The position numbers and the translations under genes are program-made. This document shows, piece by piece, positions 34,546 through 47,000 of a stretch of DNA of 64,000 bases. Below the pieces are notes generated by a model. It worked only from the letters and a program-made list of their open reading frames with translations. It was not told where the DNA came from and searched no databases. The DNA lies in assembly GCF_031877795.1 (NCBI RefSeq), contig NC_133933.1, positions 23,216,029 to 23,280,028 on the forward strand, in the 5' to 3' direction. Position 1 is the stretch's first letter, and every line of letters begins with the position of its first letter. This DNA is from Strix aluco. Lineage: Eukaryota > Chordata > Aves > Strigiformes > Strigidae.

Positions 34546-37500
34546 GAAAGGCGATTATCTGTGTCCAACAGTGCTTCCTTTTTCTAAGAGCAGTTCCCAA
34601 TTACCAAACAAGGTTTCTCCAGGAAGTTATACAGAGGAACCTATTCATTTGCTCATATCTGTGGGTGGGGGATTCTATCTCGTGAACATACCAGTGCCAC
34701 TCATTTCTCTGATCCTCTCATGCCCCTCTCTACCCATTTTCAGACAGAAGAGCTTTCACAAGGTCAGAAGAACAAAAAGGTTCTTTCTCTGAGTAGGAAC
34801 TGCATTTGGTCTTCTCTGTTCCCTTCTGGGAAGGATTTAGAGAAGAAAAATCTGTACATGCTATATGGGTTTCTTAAAAATTAAGTTCTTTCTACTGTGG
34901 AACATGACAGACAGATTGGATCAACAGCACTATACAACCATTTATTTGAAGGAAGGGATAGTAATTACACTAAGTTCCCTGAATAAGATTTCACAGGAGG
35001 TGTGTAGTTTAGCAAAAGGCAATTACTTCTGTGAGCTGGAATTTAGCCAGCATGCTGGAGTTCAGAGGGATTTTTAATCAAACAGAAAAAGTTAGAATCA
35101 GTTTTTCCATCATCTTAAGTTCCAACATAAGCATCATACAACAATGAAATTCAGATTTAGGTCTGGAAACTGTTCTTTTAACTTGCTCTCCTTATTATGC
35201 CTTAATGCTTTGTCCATATGACAGCAACCTTTGGTTGGGGAACATGGAGTTACAGGCCATTTGACCTGACACAGAGTGACTGTGTTCCTACAAGCCCAGC
35301 AGGAACCTGGGACAAGCTTCTCTAGAATTTGGAACACACTATACCCCTTGCATCATTGATAGCTTCCTCCTCTGCTATTGTTTGTCTCAATGTTTCTCTT
35401 ATTATAGGGACAAGCTGTGGGAAGGGGGATTAGGTGACTCCATGTTTAGGCTTTGGCAAATCAAGGGACATGATAGACTATTTAACCCTTTCCTAGGCTC
35501 AGAAGTCCTCAAATCCTCCACAGCTTGACAGATGGGTGTTTGGAAACATTCATGGAGAAGAGCATCGAGTTATTCCAGAGGAGCAGCTTGGCTATGATAT
35601 CCAAGTTATTTTTGTGGAATTTTCATAACAGAGCATCTCTCATTTTCTGGTCTTTCCCTTTCCTTCCTTGTGCTTATAAGCCTTTCCCTCCTCTTCCCAC
35701 TCTGTACAAGGGTGGGGGAAAACAAGGCTTAGTTTGGAAACTTGAGGTGCTAAGAAATTCAAGGCTAGTGCAGGCAAGTCAATCACTGTGTAGCTTTCCA
35801 ACTGCTTCGGGCACTGCAAACAGAGTAACAAAGCCAGTATTTAAAGTAGGATGAACACACTTTGAAACAATTCCTCTCTGCCTGAAGGGAGAGAAATCCC
35901 TGGCGAGTACGGCACGCGTTCTCCACGGCATGCCCATTCCACTGATCCCTTCGCTGGTCAGGAGCACGTCAAACACTGTAGAAGTTGCTAGGTTTAAAAT
36001 GGGCTCTTCTCCAGCTACTTACGTGTCATGTAAACAAGCGTCAGCAAGGGCTCCATTAACATCTTCTGAAGACATGGATGTGGGAGATATTTATAGGCCT
36101 TGGATTATATTGTCCTCCTTGCCTGTGCCATTGCTCAAATGAAGGGCGTATGCATGGAATTCCTCTCCTTAGACTTCACGAGATCATCGCAAGCAAATGC
36201 CAATTAAAAACTCTCTTTAAATAGCTTTTACCCACCACTCAGTCTACCACCCTGTGCATTTATCAGCTAGATGAGAATCACAGAAGCTCCTTATAAGGTG
36301 ATGGCAGCACAGAGGCCAGAAGGAAGCACAGCTCCCAGGGAAGGCTCTCTGGCCACTTTTACCTCTTTCAACCGTTAGTTTTCAAGGCAAAGTTTCATCA
36401 GCTTTGTTCCTGAAGACAGTGGAAAAGTATCAAAGTAAGAACTTGCTGCCTGTCTGCGTACAGTGTTTAAGCCGTTCACAAAATAGACAAGGGGCAATTA
36501 TCTGCATCCAACCATCTTTAAAGTTTACACGTCACAGGCATCTCCAGTTTGTACCAAAACTGGATAGCTGGAGTCCCAGCTGGCAGCTAACAGGTATGTT
36601 AAATTCTCAAAAGCAGAACTGCTCCCCCATTAGGATGGAAGGACCCAATCCCTCAGTAAAGAGTTCCTTTATATGCCAATCAGGAGTTTTAATTCCTCTG
36701 TATACACAGAAAGGTCAGAAGCAGTTTAATCATCCCTAATAGCTAACTAGCACCCATCAATCCAGTTCTAGCGTGGAGCAAGCCCTTGGCAAACTAGGAA
36801 ACTCACACTATTTTCCACAAAGGAATATTAGTTCTCTAATTAATATCATCATCTTTGATGACTCATCCCGCCAGGAATAAAAAGCAGACCAATGACCATC
36901 CTCTCTGTCAAGAAACCACAGCTTGCAAACTAAATTATAAAAATTAATGGTTGTATGCTTCCCAGGGTCCCACCAGCAGTCACCAACATACATTAGCAAT
37001 GCACACCTAAATCCCTTCTTCCTCCTGAGCCATGCAAGACCTGACTCTTCTGAAATTGAGCAGCCTTGAAAGTGGAAAGGAGGAAAGGAGATGATCTAGT
37101 GATTGCTATTTAATGCTAGTCTGGAGCTTTGTAGACTGCTCAAGGGCAATAGATAATCCAGTGACTGGAAGAGCAATTGAGAAAGAAATTTTACTGCCCA
37201 GAGATGTCTCGCATGCACAGGAGTGGACAGAGATCTTTACAGAACAAGAGTTATGCAAGCAGTGAGTGTCAACCCCAGGTCTCACAGGGAATCTTAATCA
37301 AAAATCCCACTATGGGTCAAGTACTGATGATACATTGGGACATAGTTTTTAAGTTCTGGTTCAAACCTGCTTCAGCCTGAGACAGGCAGTACGTGCTATA
37401 ACCAGCAATAAGCTCTCGACAGAGCTACACATGTACTTTGCCTTACCAGCTGTAGCCATCAAGTATAGCAATGCCATGCAACAAAAGTGGTTGAATGCCT

Positions 37501-39292
37501 TGTAAACATCCAGGCCCATAGTAACCAAACCATAGTCCATGGGCTACTGACAGTCTCAAAGCTGTCTGTGCAACCATGCAACCTTTACAGTGGTGGGGTT
37601 TTTTGGTGGTTTTGGTTTTTTCCCCCCATATACACTTTGCAGGAATGGTGACCGACAATGTAGTGAGGTTTGACAGCAGTACTTTCCTTTAACCTCTGCT
37701 GATTCAATTGCTCCAGCCCTTTGCCTGCAGTACTTTCCCAGCCCTGCAAGCCATGTTCCCCATATCTATGAGGAGAGGGGATGCTGGAGAGGAGACACTG
37801 CCAAGCCTCAGGCACAGCACTTCAGCAGAACAGCGCAGAGAAGAGGCCATGTGCTGCTTGTGAAGGGGCAAAGTTTAGGCTCGAACAGCTTTTCCCTCCC
37901 CCTCCATCCTCTACACAGCTCAGTCAAACCCCAGAAGTACCACATCATCTGAGCCTTGGCAGCATTTCAGTACAGACCCAAGGTCAGAGTTTCATATCTC
38001 TCATGAGAACCTGGAAGGAGCAGTTACAGGCTGTTTGTGGTTTTTCACAGCAATTCCTCTCAAGGCCATTCTCTGTGCTTCTTCCCCTTCCACTAGGGCT
38101 TTGGGGAAGTACATATTTCCATCCTACCTGCACAGTGAGGGGGGGAGAGGAAAGAAAAGTGTTTATCTTGACACCCCAAAGATGTTTTGAGATGGGTGAG
38201 AGTGATGGCCCTTGTCCTGTAGCCCCCTGAAGAAAGCCAGTCCATGTCAGGTCCCAAAGCAACACAGCAAGTGTATCTTCCCAGCCAGCCCTCAGGAGAA
38301 GATGCCAAAGGCACAAAGGGAGCCCCAGGGGTTGAGAGGTGGGACCAGGGGTCAGCTGCTGGAAGTTGGCCGAGGTGCCCTGTCCATGCAGCTGGGCCAG
38401 GCTGGTGAAAATAGAGCATGTTGAAAGCAGGTCATGCCTCCATGAAGGGTCTGTCCAGCCATCCCGGAGCAGCTACTCTCCACTCAGCAGGAAACATGGA
38501 TGTCTCCTTCACAGGAGAGAGAAACAAGCCCTACAGAGTGGGAGATGATAAACTGCTAACATGACAAACGAGGACACGTTGCCCTTTCCAGCTGCCTCTA
38601 TCCCAGCCCTGTAGGGATCATGTAAGGTCACAAATATTTCTAATGATCTGCTTCCGATAGGTCGCCTCACTCATTTCACTTCGTTTCCCAGAAATAAAGG
38701 CGGATTGGCGGCCTTTCACCGCTTCCTTTCAGGAGGACAGTTATGAACAAAAGCTGGCGCAGTCCTGCCGAGAGCCACGGGCCACTGTCACAGCCCAAGA
38801 GGCATGTGCCGGCTGCAGCCCTTCCCCTTTCCCAGAAGGGTATTTACTTGTCCAGTTTCTCACTACAGACTTGAATGTCAGAGCTGTCATTTATATGGAA
38901 AGGCTGCCAAAGTCAGGATGACACAGGGCTGGCAGGCTCACCTTAGCCACTCGGAAACCCCTGTGGAAAGGGAATGCTTGGCTTCCCACCATCTCCAGGG
39001 CTGGTCAAGCCTGTTCACAGCCCATTTTCCCCCCCCAACCAAGAAAATGCCTTTCAATGACTCCACCACCCTCGGTGGAGGTTTGCAATTAAGCTGCCGG
39101 ACCTGCCAAGGAGCTTACAGCATTAATTAGTCTTGAGGCACCTCAGAGCATCAGATGCAACCTCATTGCCTGCCCCAAAGTCCTCCACTGGAGGGACGAG
39201 GGAGACTAGCACCTTCCAGCCCCGCAAGTAACTGCTGACTCCAGCAAGAGAGAGCAGGCCAAGAGGCTGTTTCCAAGAGAGGCAGGCTGCTG

Positions 39293-39592
39293 TTATCAGC
39301 TCCCCAGAGATGAGTGTGCAAAATACCTGGCATATTATACCCGGATCATTTGTATTCAATTGTATAGCCAAGAGGGAAAGGGAGGGGCGAAAGAAAGAAG
39401 CTCTTGACTTCTGCCCAGGAAGATAAGATAAGGTACAAGGAGAGGAAGAGCAATTTTTACAGCCCCAGCAAATAGCTACTTACTTCCTAACGAAGTGCAA
39501 GTGCAAACACTGAATGTAGTCCAAGGAGAGAAAAAGGCCATTGTTTACTGGGTTTTAGACAAATGTCTTCAAATGCCCTATTAGAAAGATAA
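39293..39592. promoter_or_regulatory. cluster of GATA-factor motifs
   Basis: Four WGATAA matches occur within 300 bp: TTATCA at 39293-39298 (minus-strand TGATAA), overlapping AGATAAGATAA at 39421-39431 (two copies) and AGATAA at 39587-39592. Clustered GATA motifs mark many vertebrate enhancers. This is motif evidence only. Confidence 0.25.
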
Positions 39593-40799
39593 GTGCATAT
39601 TAAAAGAGAAAAATGGGTTCACATACAAGTGCAATTATTACACTGTACCTCTGTGTATCAGCTATGCTTGGCCAGACTTCAAGCAGTCACGGAACAACCC
39701 TGTTTCCCAGAAGTGCGTGTGCTGAACCTCTTTGCACAGAGTGCTCTGGGTTTAAGACCATCATTTAAAAATGGAGGGGAGGGGTATGTGAGAAAAAAGG
39801 TTGATCTTTGTATTTAAAGATCTGTTTCCAAGAGGGATACCAGACCAGAAATCAGTAAGTACAGCCAGGTTCCAAAGTGCACTCATTATCTGTTATGAGA
39901 TGGAAGGATGGAGATCTTTAACCTCTTCTGATACTGGTTTCACAGGGACTCCTCCAGCCAAGAGGGACCCCAAGGTCCCAAGAAAAGCATCACTCCCCTC
40001 CCCACAGTCCCAAAGCCTGGTCATACCATGGCATATTTCTAAATGCCAAGCCAGAGCCCAGGAGCCCATGGAAACATGCTCTGCATTGCTGGTGGCACTC
40101 AGTGAGTTTAAATGGGACATCATCCCGGCTCCTCTGCACGGACCCGCTGCCGAGCTGCCTTTAAGAAGTCACGGGTTACACACTCAGAAATTCTCTTTTT
40201 CCTTCATGGTCCAGAAACTCAGCTTCCCAGGCAAAAACTTAATTCTTATTTTGAAGCAAAAGAAGTTTGTCAGCACAAATTAAAAGATAAACAAGCACTT
40301 TAGTCAGCAGTCAACACAACAAACATGATAACCTGGCAGCAGCATTATGCCTCCTTCTTCACATCATGCCTGCCCAGTACAGCTCGCAGGACACAAATAT
40401 CTTTGTTGGAAAGATTGCCGTAATGTCAGGTGACTACAAGGGTGATAGCAGTCCACAAAGTACTCAGATACACCAGGGGACAAAAAAGCAAAATAAAAGG
40501 AAATACTGGGAAAGGAGCCATCACTGTTCAACACAGCTACCTGGCAGATTTGAATTGCAATCTCCTGATCTCTATACATAAAGCGCACACACACACAGTT
40601 TTCAGATACATTTTACTATTTTACTACATTACATACCACTTTTTTTTTTTTTTTTAATCCAAAGACACTTTGGAGGAATGCTACTTACAAAGAAATTATT
40701 TCTGGACATGAACAAGTCCTGTATGTTGGAGATGGGCACACCAAAATGGGGGATGAAGAAGAAACAGCCAATCCCCTCGGACAAGTTTTAATAGCTTTT

Positions 40800-40803
<4 letters not shown>

Positions 40804-40838
<35 letters not shown>
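40804..40838 (+). repeat. (AT)17 microsatellite
   Basis: A 35-bp uninterrupted AT dinucleotide run. It is probably polymorphic in length. Confidence 0.95.
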
Positions 40839-40841
<3 letters not shown>

Positions 40842-43800
40842 TAACACAGAGACACCTGCACGCATTTGGAATACAAGCACACAGAATTTCATAAGGCAAT
40901 AATTTAGAAATTCCCCTGCCAAGAAGTTACATGTCATGCCGAGTCCCTTGATTACTTCTGCGTGTAACAGTCACTGAAGACTAAGTCTGCGCATTTTTTG
41001 AAGTCATAGCTTTGTTGTTTCCTGATCCGAATACAGAACAAAAACAGGATCATAATTTACCATAGAACACAATGAAAATCTTATCGTTGTAAATATACGT
41101 AGTAAGATAATACAAATCCTGTTCCTTGGTATTTCCCCTCCACCCTCCACTCCTACCACTACCCTTTCCAGCTCTTTTCCCTGCTTGCATGGAAGATTGA
41201 CGCCCATCGTAAAGCCATAAATTACTCACAAACAGCTACTGAAAGTAGCAATGACCGTAGGGTAACACTTCCACAAAGCAATAGAGCTTCCTGGCAAGCT
41301 GATAAGAGTTTCCTGTTTTGAGTTTTGAGGTGGTTTTTTTTTTTTCTGATAAAAATTGACTCTCAAACATCTTGTAAAGGAAGGACAGAGATAATTTTTT
41401 TTTTCCCCTCCCCTAAACATGTTGTGTTGCAAAATACGTTCTGTATTGCTGAATGTGAAATGGGGACCAGCTCCAAGAAAAGCTGAGCGCATCAGCAGGC
41501 AAGTGGAACATGTTGGGTCCATCACCACCTAGGGCCAATGGATGAGCTTTGGCACACACCTTTGGTCCTACCCTGCGCTCTCTCTTCTTAAGTGCTGCAT
41601 TTTGCACTGCCTCTGGCAACCACACTCGCAGTTTCTAGCGCAAGCAAAAAAGTTGAAATCTCCAGCTCTAGATTTACTCAGCTTATAGGGTGTGGCATGA
41701 CCTCCATTACACCCGGGAGCGTACGTATGCCTGAGGAGAACCATTGGCTGGGTGGCTGTTTCTGCTTCCTGCCGACCTGCCCTATATTCATGTGGGGGAT
41801 GTCAGACACAGGTTTTCATCTGAAATCCCAAAGCCACCAGTGAGCACTCCTGCACAGATTGTCCTGTGCTCACAGCAGCCTGGGGATCCCGATGACCTCT
41901 GTGGGAAGCCCTCTCCTTTCTGTCACTTCAGCGCACCTCCACCCTCCTGTTGTTCCCGATTACTGGGGTCAGACCATAGGTCCCTACACTGGGCCAAACA
42001 GGCTGTATCAGAGAAAGGACTACCTCTCAGCTGCCCCTTCCCTGTAAGTGCTACCCTACCCAAGGGGCTTTTGGTGGAGGATTTGCCCTGCCCCACCCCA
42101 GTCGCAGCCCAAAAACATTCACATGCACCTCTGTTTCTCTGTTTTCACTGGCCCTGCAAGCCCCTCTCCTTCTGAGATAAGAGAAAAATCATTGCACGTG
42201 CTTGATTCAACATCAGATATGAATACATGATAGCCCCCAGGAGCACCAGATTCTCACTCAGGATTTAAAGTTTAATCCCCCAAATAACCTCATTAAAAGA
42301 GGGACAGCCAGCTAGAAATTCAGTCCACTCCAGAAAGTGAAGTAAAAATAACTTTAAATGCTCTGTCTGTCCTCTGGTACATAGTCCCTGCCCCTGCGAA
42401 GGGCAGAGGCAGGGCCAGAGCCCCCCAGCTTCTCCGGCACAGGAGCAGTCTAGACAGTAGTGATGGTGATTTCAAGGGCAGAGAAAACAGCAAGATGATG
42501 TTCTGCAAAGCAAAACATTTTATGCATGAGCAAGATAATTTTACAGGGTGAAGTTCAAAATAGATTGCACCCCACAGAGGAAGAGCAGCCCTCTGATCAG
42601 TGTTTTTTCCAAATCAGTCTAGGCACTGTTCACATCACTTCTCCTTTAAGACAAATTTCACCACTTCATCTTACAGTAAACAACAGAAGTGAGAAGTACT
42701 TACACAACATAGCGGAGATCACAGACTTGCATTTTTGTGGGCTTTCAGACATTCATTTTTCACTGCATGTGGACCACATACAGCCATTCACACACAGGGT
42801 TACCCAATACAATTTAATTTCTTACCCATATTGGCTGGCAAGGCTGACAGTGGCTCTTCCCACATACCTACTTCAGTACACGAAAAGACAGGCAAAGCAA
42901 ATGATGCTACAACATTAAAGCTCAATACATGCAGCTGACCAGGCCAGCCACAAACAGGAGCAGTGATGGATGCTGCAACCCTACCCTCTCCCAAAATCAA
43001 AAAGCCATCTTCTAAAAATGACACTATGGCTGAAACAACAACCCAGGCATTCAAGAATATCCAAGACCAGCACCAAATGCTTTCTCATCATTCATCCTTC
43101 CTCCCCCCTCCATGTTCCCTTCACACAAGCTAACTCTCAGCAGTAACCCACCACTGCCATACTCTCCCCAGCCTTTCAAACCTGCCTACAATTGCATTAA
43201 GTAGGAGGAGACCAGGTCAGGTGAAAGAAATTCTGCTCTCAAACTTCCGTTCACCTGTCACGCCAAACCTCTGCTAAACATTTGTAGGGGTCTGGCTAAC
43301 TTGAGCTGTCCCACTCAATTTTTCTGGTCTTCCCTCTCCTGATAAAGGCTGCAAATGTTCTCAAATGCTTTTTCTAAGCAAACAACTTCTCAGGAAATAT
43401 TTTACAGCCACAGGTTCAGAGCAAAGCTTTGCTGCAGAAAAAGATCACACATTTTTGCTTTATCCCCTCTTAGAATAGGCAAATCAGAGAAGTTATTGGG
43501 TAAAGTCTGTGTAGGGTCAGCCTGGGCAGAGCTGGTGGTGGGGCCCCCAGGGCAAGTGAGGGCTGAGACCCCCTGGCTCAGCACATTTGCTCCATTGCTC
43601 CTGTTGAGCTTCAAAATATTCAACTTTCACATGCGATTTATCATCTCTGACTGCCATTTACATTCCTCCTGCTGCCTTTTGGAGACTGGCTGCTTTTCTG
43701 GGCTGCATCAACATTAACAGGCTGTGCTCCCATGCTGCTCGTACTCTGAGCCCTAAAACATCCATCCCTGGTGGGTGCAAAGCAAGCTGTGGGTGTCCTG

Positions 43801-43984
43801 CTGCCTCTGCAATGCCCAGAGAGCCGGTTACAGCCCTCTGCGGAGTTTGGACATCTCTCACCCAGCAGGAAACCCTGTTGTGATGCAAAGAGCCCCCACC
43901 TGAGCTCAAAAACCCTTCTGCTTTCCATGGACATTCAAAGGGGACTTTTCCCAGGCAGGAGGTAAGTGATACCTATATACACAT

Positions 43985-44015
43985 ACATATATATATATAC
44001 ACACACACACACACC
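43985..44015 (+). repeat. compound (AT)n(AC)n microsatellite
   Basis: An ATATAT run passes directly into ACACAC and then a C-rich end. Confidence 0.9.
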
Positions 44016-47000
44016 ACCCCCCATCCCAAAATGTCAGTGTGGTTGGTCAGCAGATGTGCACTTCATACATTTGTTTTACTGGGTGACTTTTCAGGATACA
44101 CTTTAATTGTGTTTTGCAAGCCAAGCAAAAAGCCTTTTGGTCCAAGGTCCAATAGAGATAAGCCTAAAAAAAGAGCTGCCTGACAGAACTGCTGACAAGG
44201 TGCCATCAGGGCCACCTTCGTGACCGATGGTTCCTGTGGGACTTGCCCCAGTGCCACCCTGCCCGCAGAGCTGATCGAGCTGGTGGAGCTCAGAGGAAAT
44301 CCCCGAGCATGGCTTCAGCTGGCAGAGCCCTGAGATGCCAAAGAACAAATGCATGGCTGCAAATGGGTTGCATTTGTTGTACAAATCACAGTGGCAATGA
44401 AAATACACAGCCACGGCGCTGTTTTGGCAGTCGCTTTTCAGTGTTGGACTGCAGGAAAGGAAGAGATTTGGGGTTTTTGGCTCAGGGCTTGTTTCATTAC
44501 TGCAGATCCCAAAGATCTTTGTAAGGCGATGCTCAAAATCCATACCAGATGTGCCAGTCCATCCCTTGCAGGGAAGCAGACACAAAGCTGGCAATGATGG
44601 AGTCACTTGGGTAAGACAAACCCTCATGATGCATCACTACATCATGTCGGACCACCTGGATGCAGAAATTTTGGTCAGAGAAAGGTTTGGACTAGACATA
44701 GGTCAGGGCAGCTCACAGGGCAGTCAGAAACTGAAGCTTTTGGCTCAGAAATATGTCAAGGAGCCACATGAAGAAGATGCAGAAGAACCTCTTCCCGCTT
44801 GCCCAGGACACAGGCCTTGGCCACAGCAGTGGTCCAAGGTGGTTTATTTAAGCCACACTCACAAACCTCCCTGGGAGGAGAAAAGCACCACAGCAGAGCA
44901 AATCCCACTGAGAGCAGTCAGTGACAGCAGGCTCCTTCTTGGCATTCATCACTGATTTCTCAATCAGGCAAGCAGTAGGAGCCAGCCATCAGGGAGAAGC
45001 TCAAGGTTTAATTTTAGCCCGCACCCGCAGTGCATATCTTTCCCTTTTATTTTTATTCTGAACTTCATGTAAAAATAGAATTTCCTGCCTCCCGATAAGG
45101 GATTCCTGTTTTTGCGGCAGGTCTGCCTTCTTGGGAAGCTGGTGCCTACGGGGTTACTGTTGGGCGCTTCAAAGCACGGCAGCCCAGCCGAAGGGATAGG
45201 ACAAATGGCGTTTGGGATTTACATTGTTCCTGCTCGCCTTAGGGGAAAAAAAATAAAGCAGTTGTGTTCTCCTCCCTCGATGAATCGTCACCAAATTTAG
45301 CATTTCCGGAACTTTGGAAAATCTCTGTTTGCCTGAATATTTTTAGTAGCGGGGTGCGGGTTCTCATCCTTCTCAGGTAGATGTTTGTGGGTTTGTCAGG
45401 CTCCAGGGAGGTGTATCCTGCCTTTTGAGCTTGATCATCAACTGGGAGATAAATACGAAGCATGGAAGAACAGTCATTCCTCCCACCCTTCCCACTCCCC
45501 CAAGACACAGCACCTGCACTCCCCAATACAGCTCCCAGAGCTACAGGGAGGAGCAGTACACATGGGCCTGCCTCGAGGGATTGCTCCCCACCTCTGCCCA
45601 CACCCTGCAGCACACAGGAGTACCACAATTTCAGGACAGGCTATTTTGAGCCTGAATGCCAATGATTTTCAGTCTCCTGTAATGCAAAATCATTGCTTTT
45701 CTCAGCTATGTCTGCCCTGGGAAGGTACTCACACAGCAGAACCTTATTCCAAAGCCACCAAGGTCACTAGCTTCATTTATGAAAGGAAAACACTGGCTCC
45801 CACTCACTTCTTGCCTGCTTTTCTCTGCAACCAGGGAAGAAAGCCGCAAGCGCTAAAAGGAGATATGCCAAGAGGTGCAGAGGAATTCATGCGTTTCCTT
45901 GGTCTCAAGCAGAAGCTTCCCTCAACCCCCCACAAGCCATTCCTCCTGGCAGGCGAGCAAAAGGGAGTCAGAGTTTCCCCGAGAAGAGGAAAAGTACATA
46001 CATTTCTCCTTTTAAGAATAAATCTCGATTCTCTCACTGGGACTGTGGATGTAGAAAATGGGGCACTCATGACTGAAAGCAGCTCTGGCTGCAGCCCATC
46101 GCTGAGATTTCCTTTAATACTGCAGGGGGCTGTCAGAGACACCCCAAGAGGCGAGGTTTTCCTCCTTCTCACACGGGTTTGAATCTGACGGGACCGTTCC
46201 CGAGGACTTGGCTCCACCACATGAAAAGGCTCATAAAATCAATCTGGACAAGGACAGCATGAAGAAATGTCCCTTTAGGTCAACCTGAGAAATACTGCTG
46301 CTGCTGCTCCCCAGGCTGGGGAGAGCAAGGAGGGCCAGGGCGGCAAGAGCTGACTTCAGCCCGCTGCTGCTGGGGAAGCTTGAGCCTTCAAAATGGTAGG
46401 ACATATCCTGCAACTGCGGGAAGCTTCATGCTGGCTCCTCCATGAAATGGCAAAAGACACAGAGGTCTGATGCCAACACACTGACATCTAACCCCAGCTC
46501 CCAGGCTCATTGCCACAGAGCCTGCAGTGCTTTTGCATGTCTTAGTTTGCTTTCTAAAAACAATTTATCCCGGTACAAAAATTTAAATATTTGACTTAAC
46601 TATGACCAAGGGAATGGAAATGCTGCAGTACCAGAGAGCCACCATTGCATCGCTTTTATTAATCAAAATGTAAGCCTTCTAACAAGACATTAATAGCTGT
46701 TTCTCTTGTGGCAGTGCTCACAGCCTGTGAGTTTCCAGCCCGGCACCCTACAACGTGGTGATCAGAGGCAGGGCTGTGCCTGCCAGGGACCGAGCTCTCT
46801 GAATTTATAGCAGGAGTATTTATAGAGGCAGCTGGCACTGGCAGCTCTCCTGGGACACCAGCATAGTCTTCTGCACAGAGGCTGCTGGGGAAGGAGTAAG
46901 GGAGTGGGAATGTGTTGGACCAACACCAAACCACCAGCCAAGGGTCTAAAAGGAGGACCTGAGAGCCAGGTCTCAGGGGCATTTCAGTGCTCCACTCCCG

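Noticed and set aside
44670-44705. AGAAAGGTTTGGACTAGACAT resembling the CR1 3' region
   Set aside because: Too short, and the conserved sequence that should follow is absent, so I cannot support a CR1 call.
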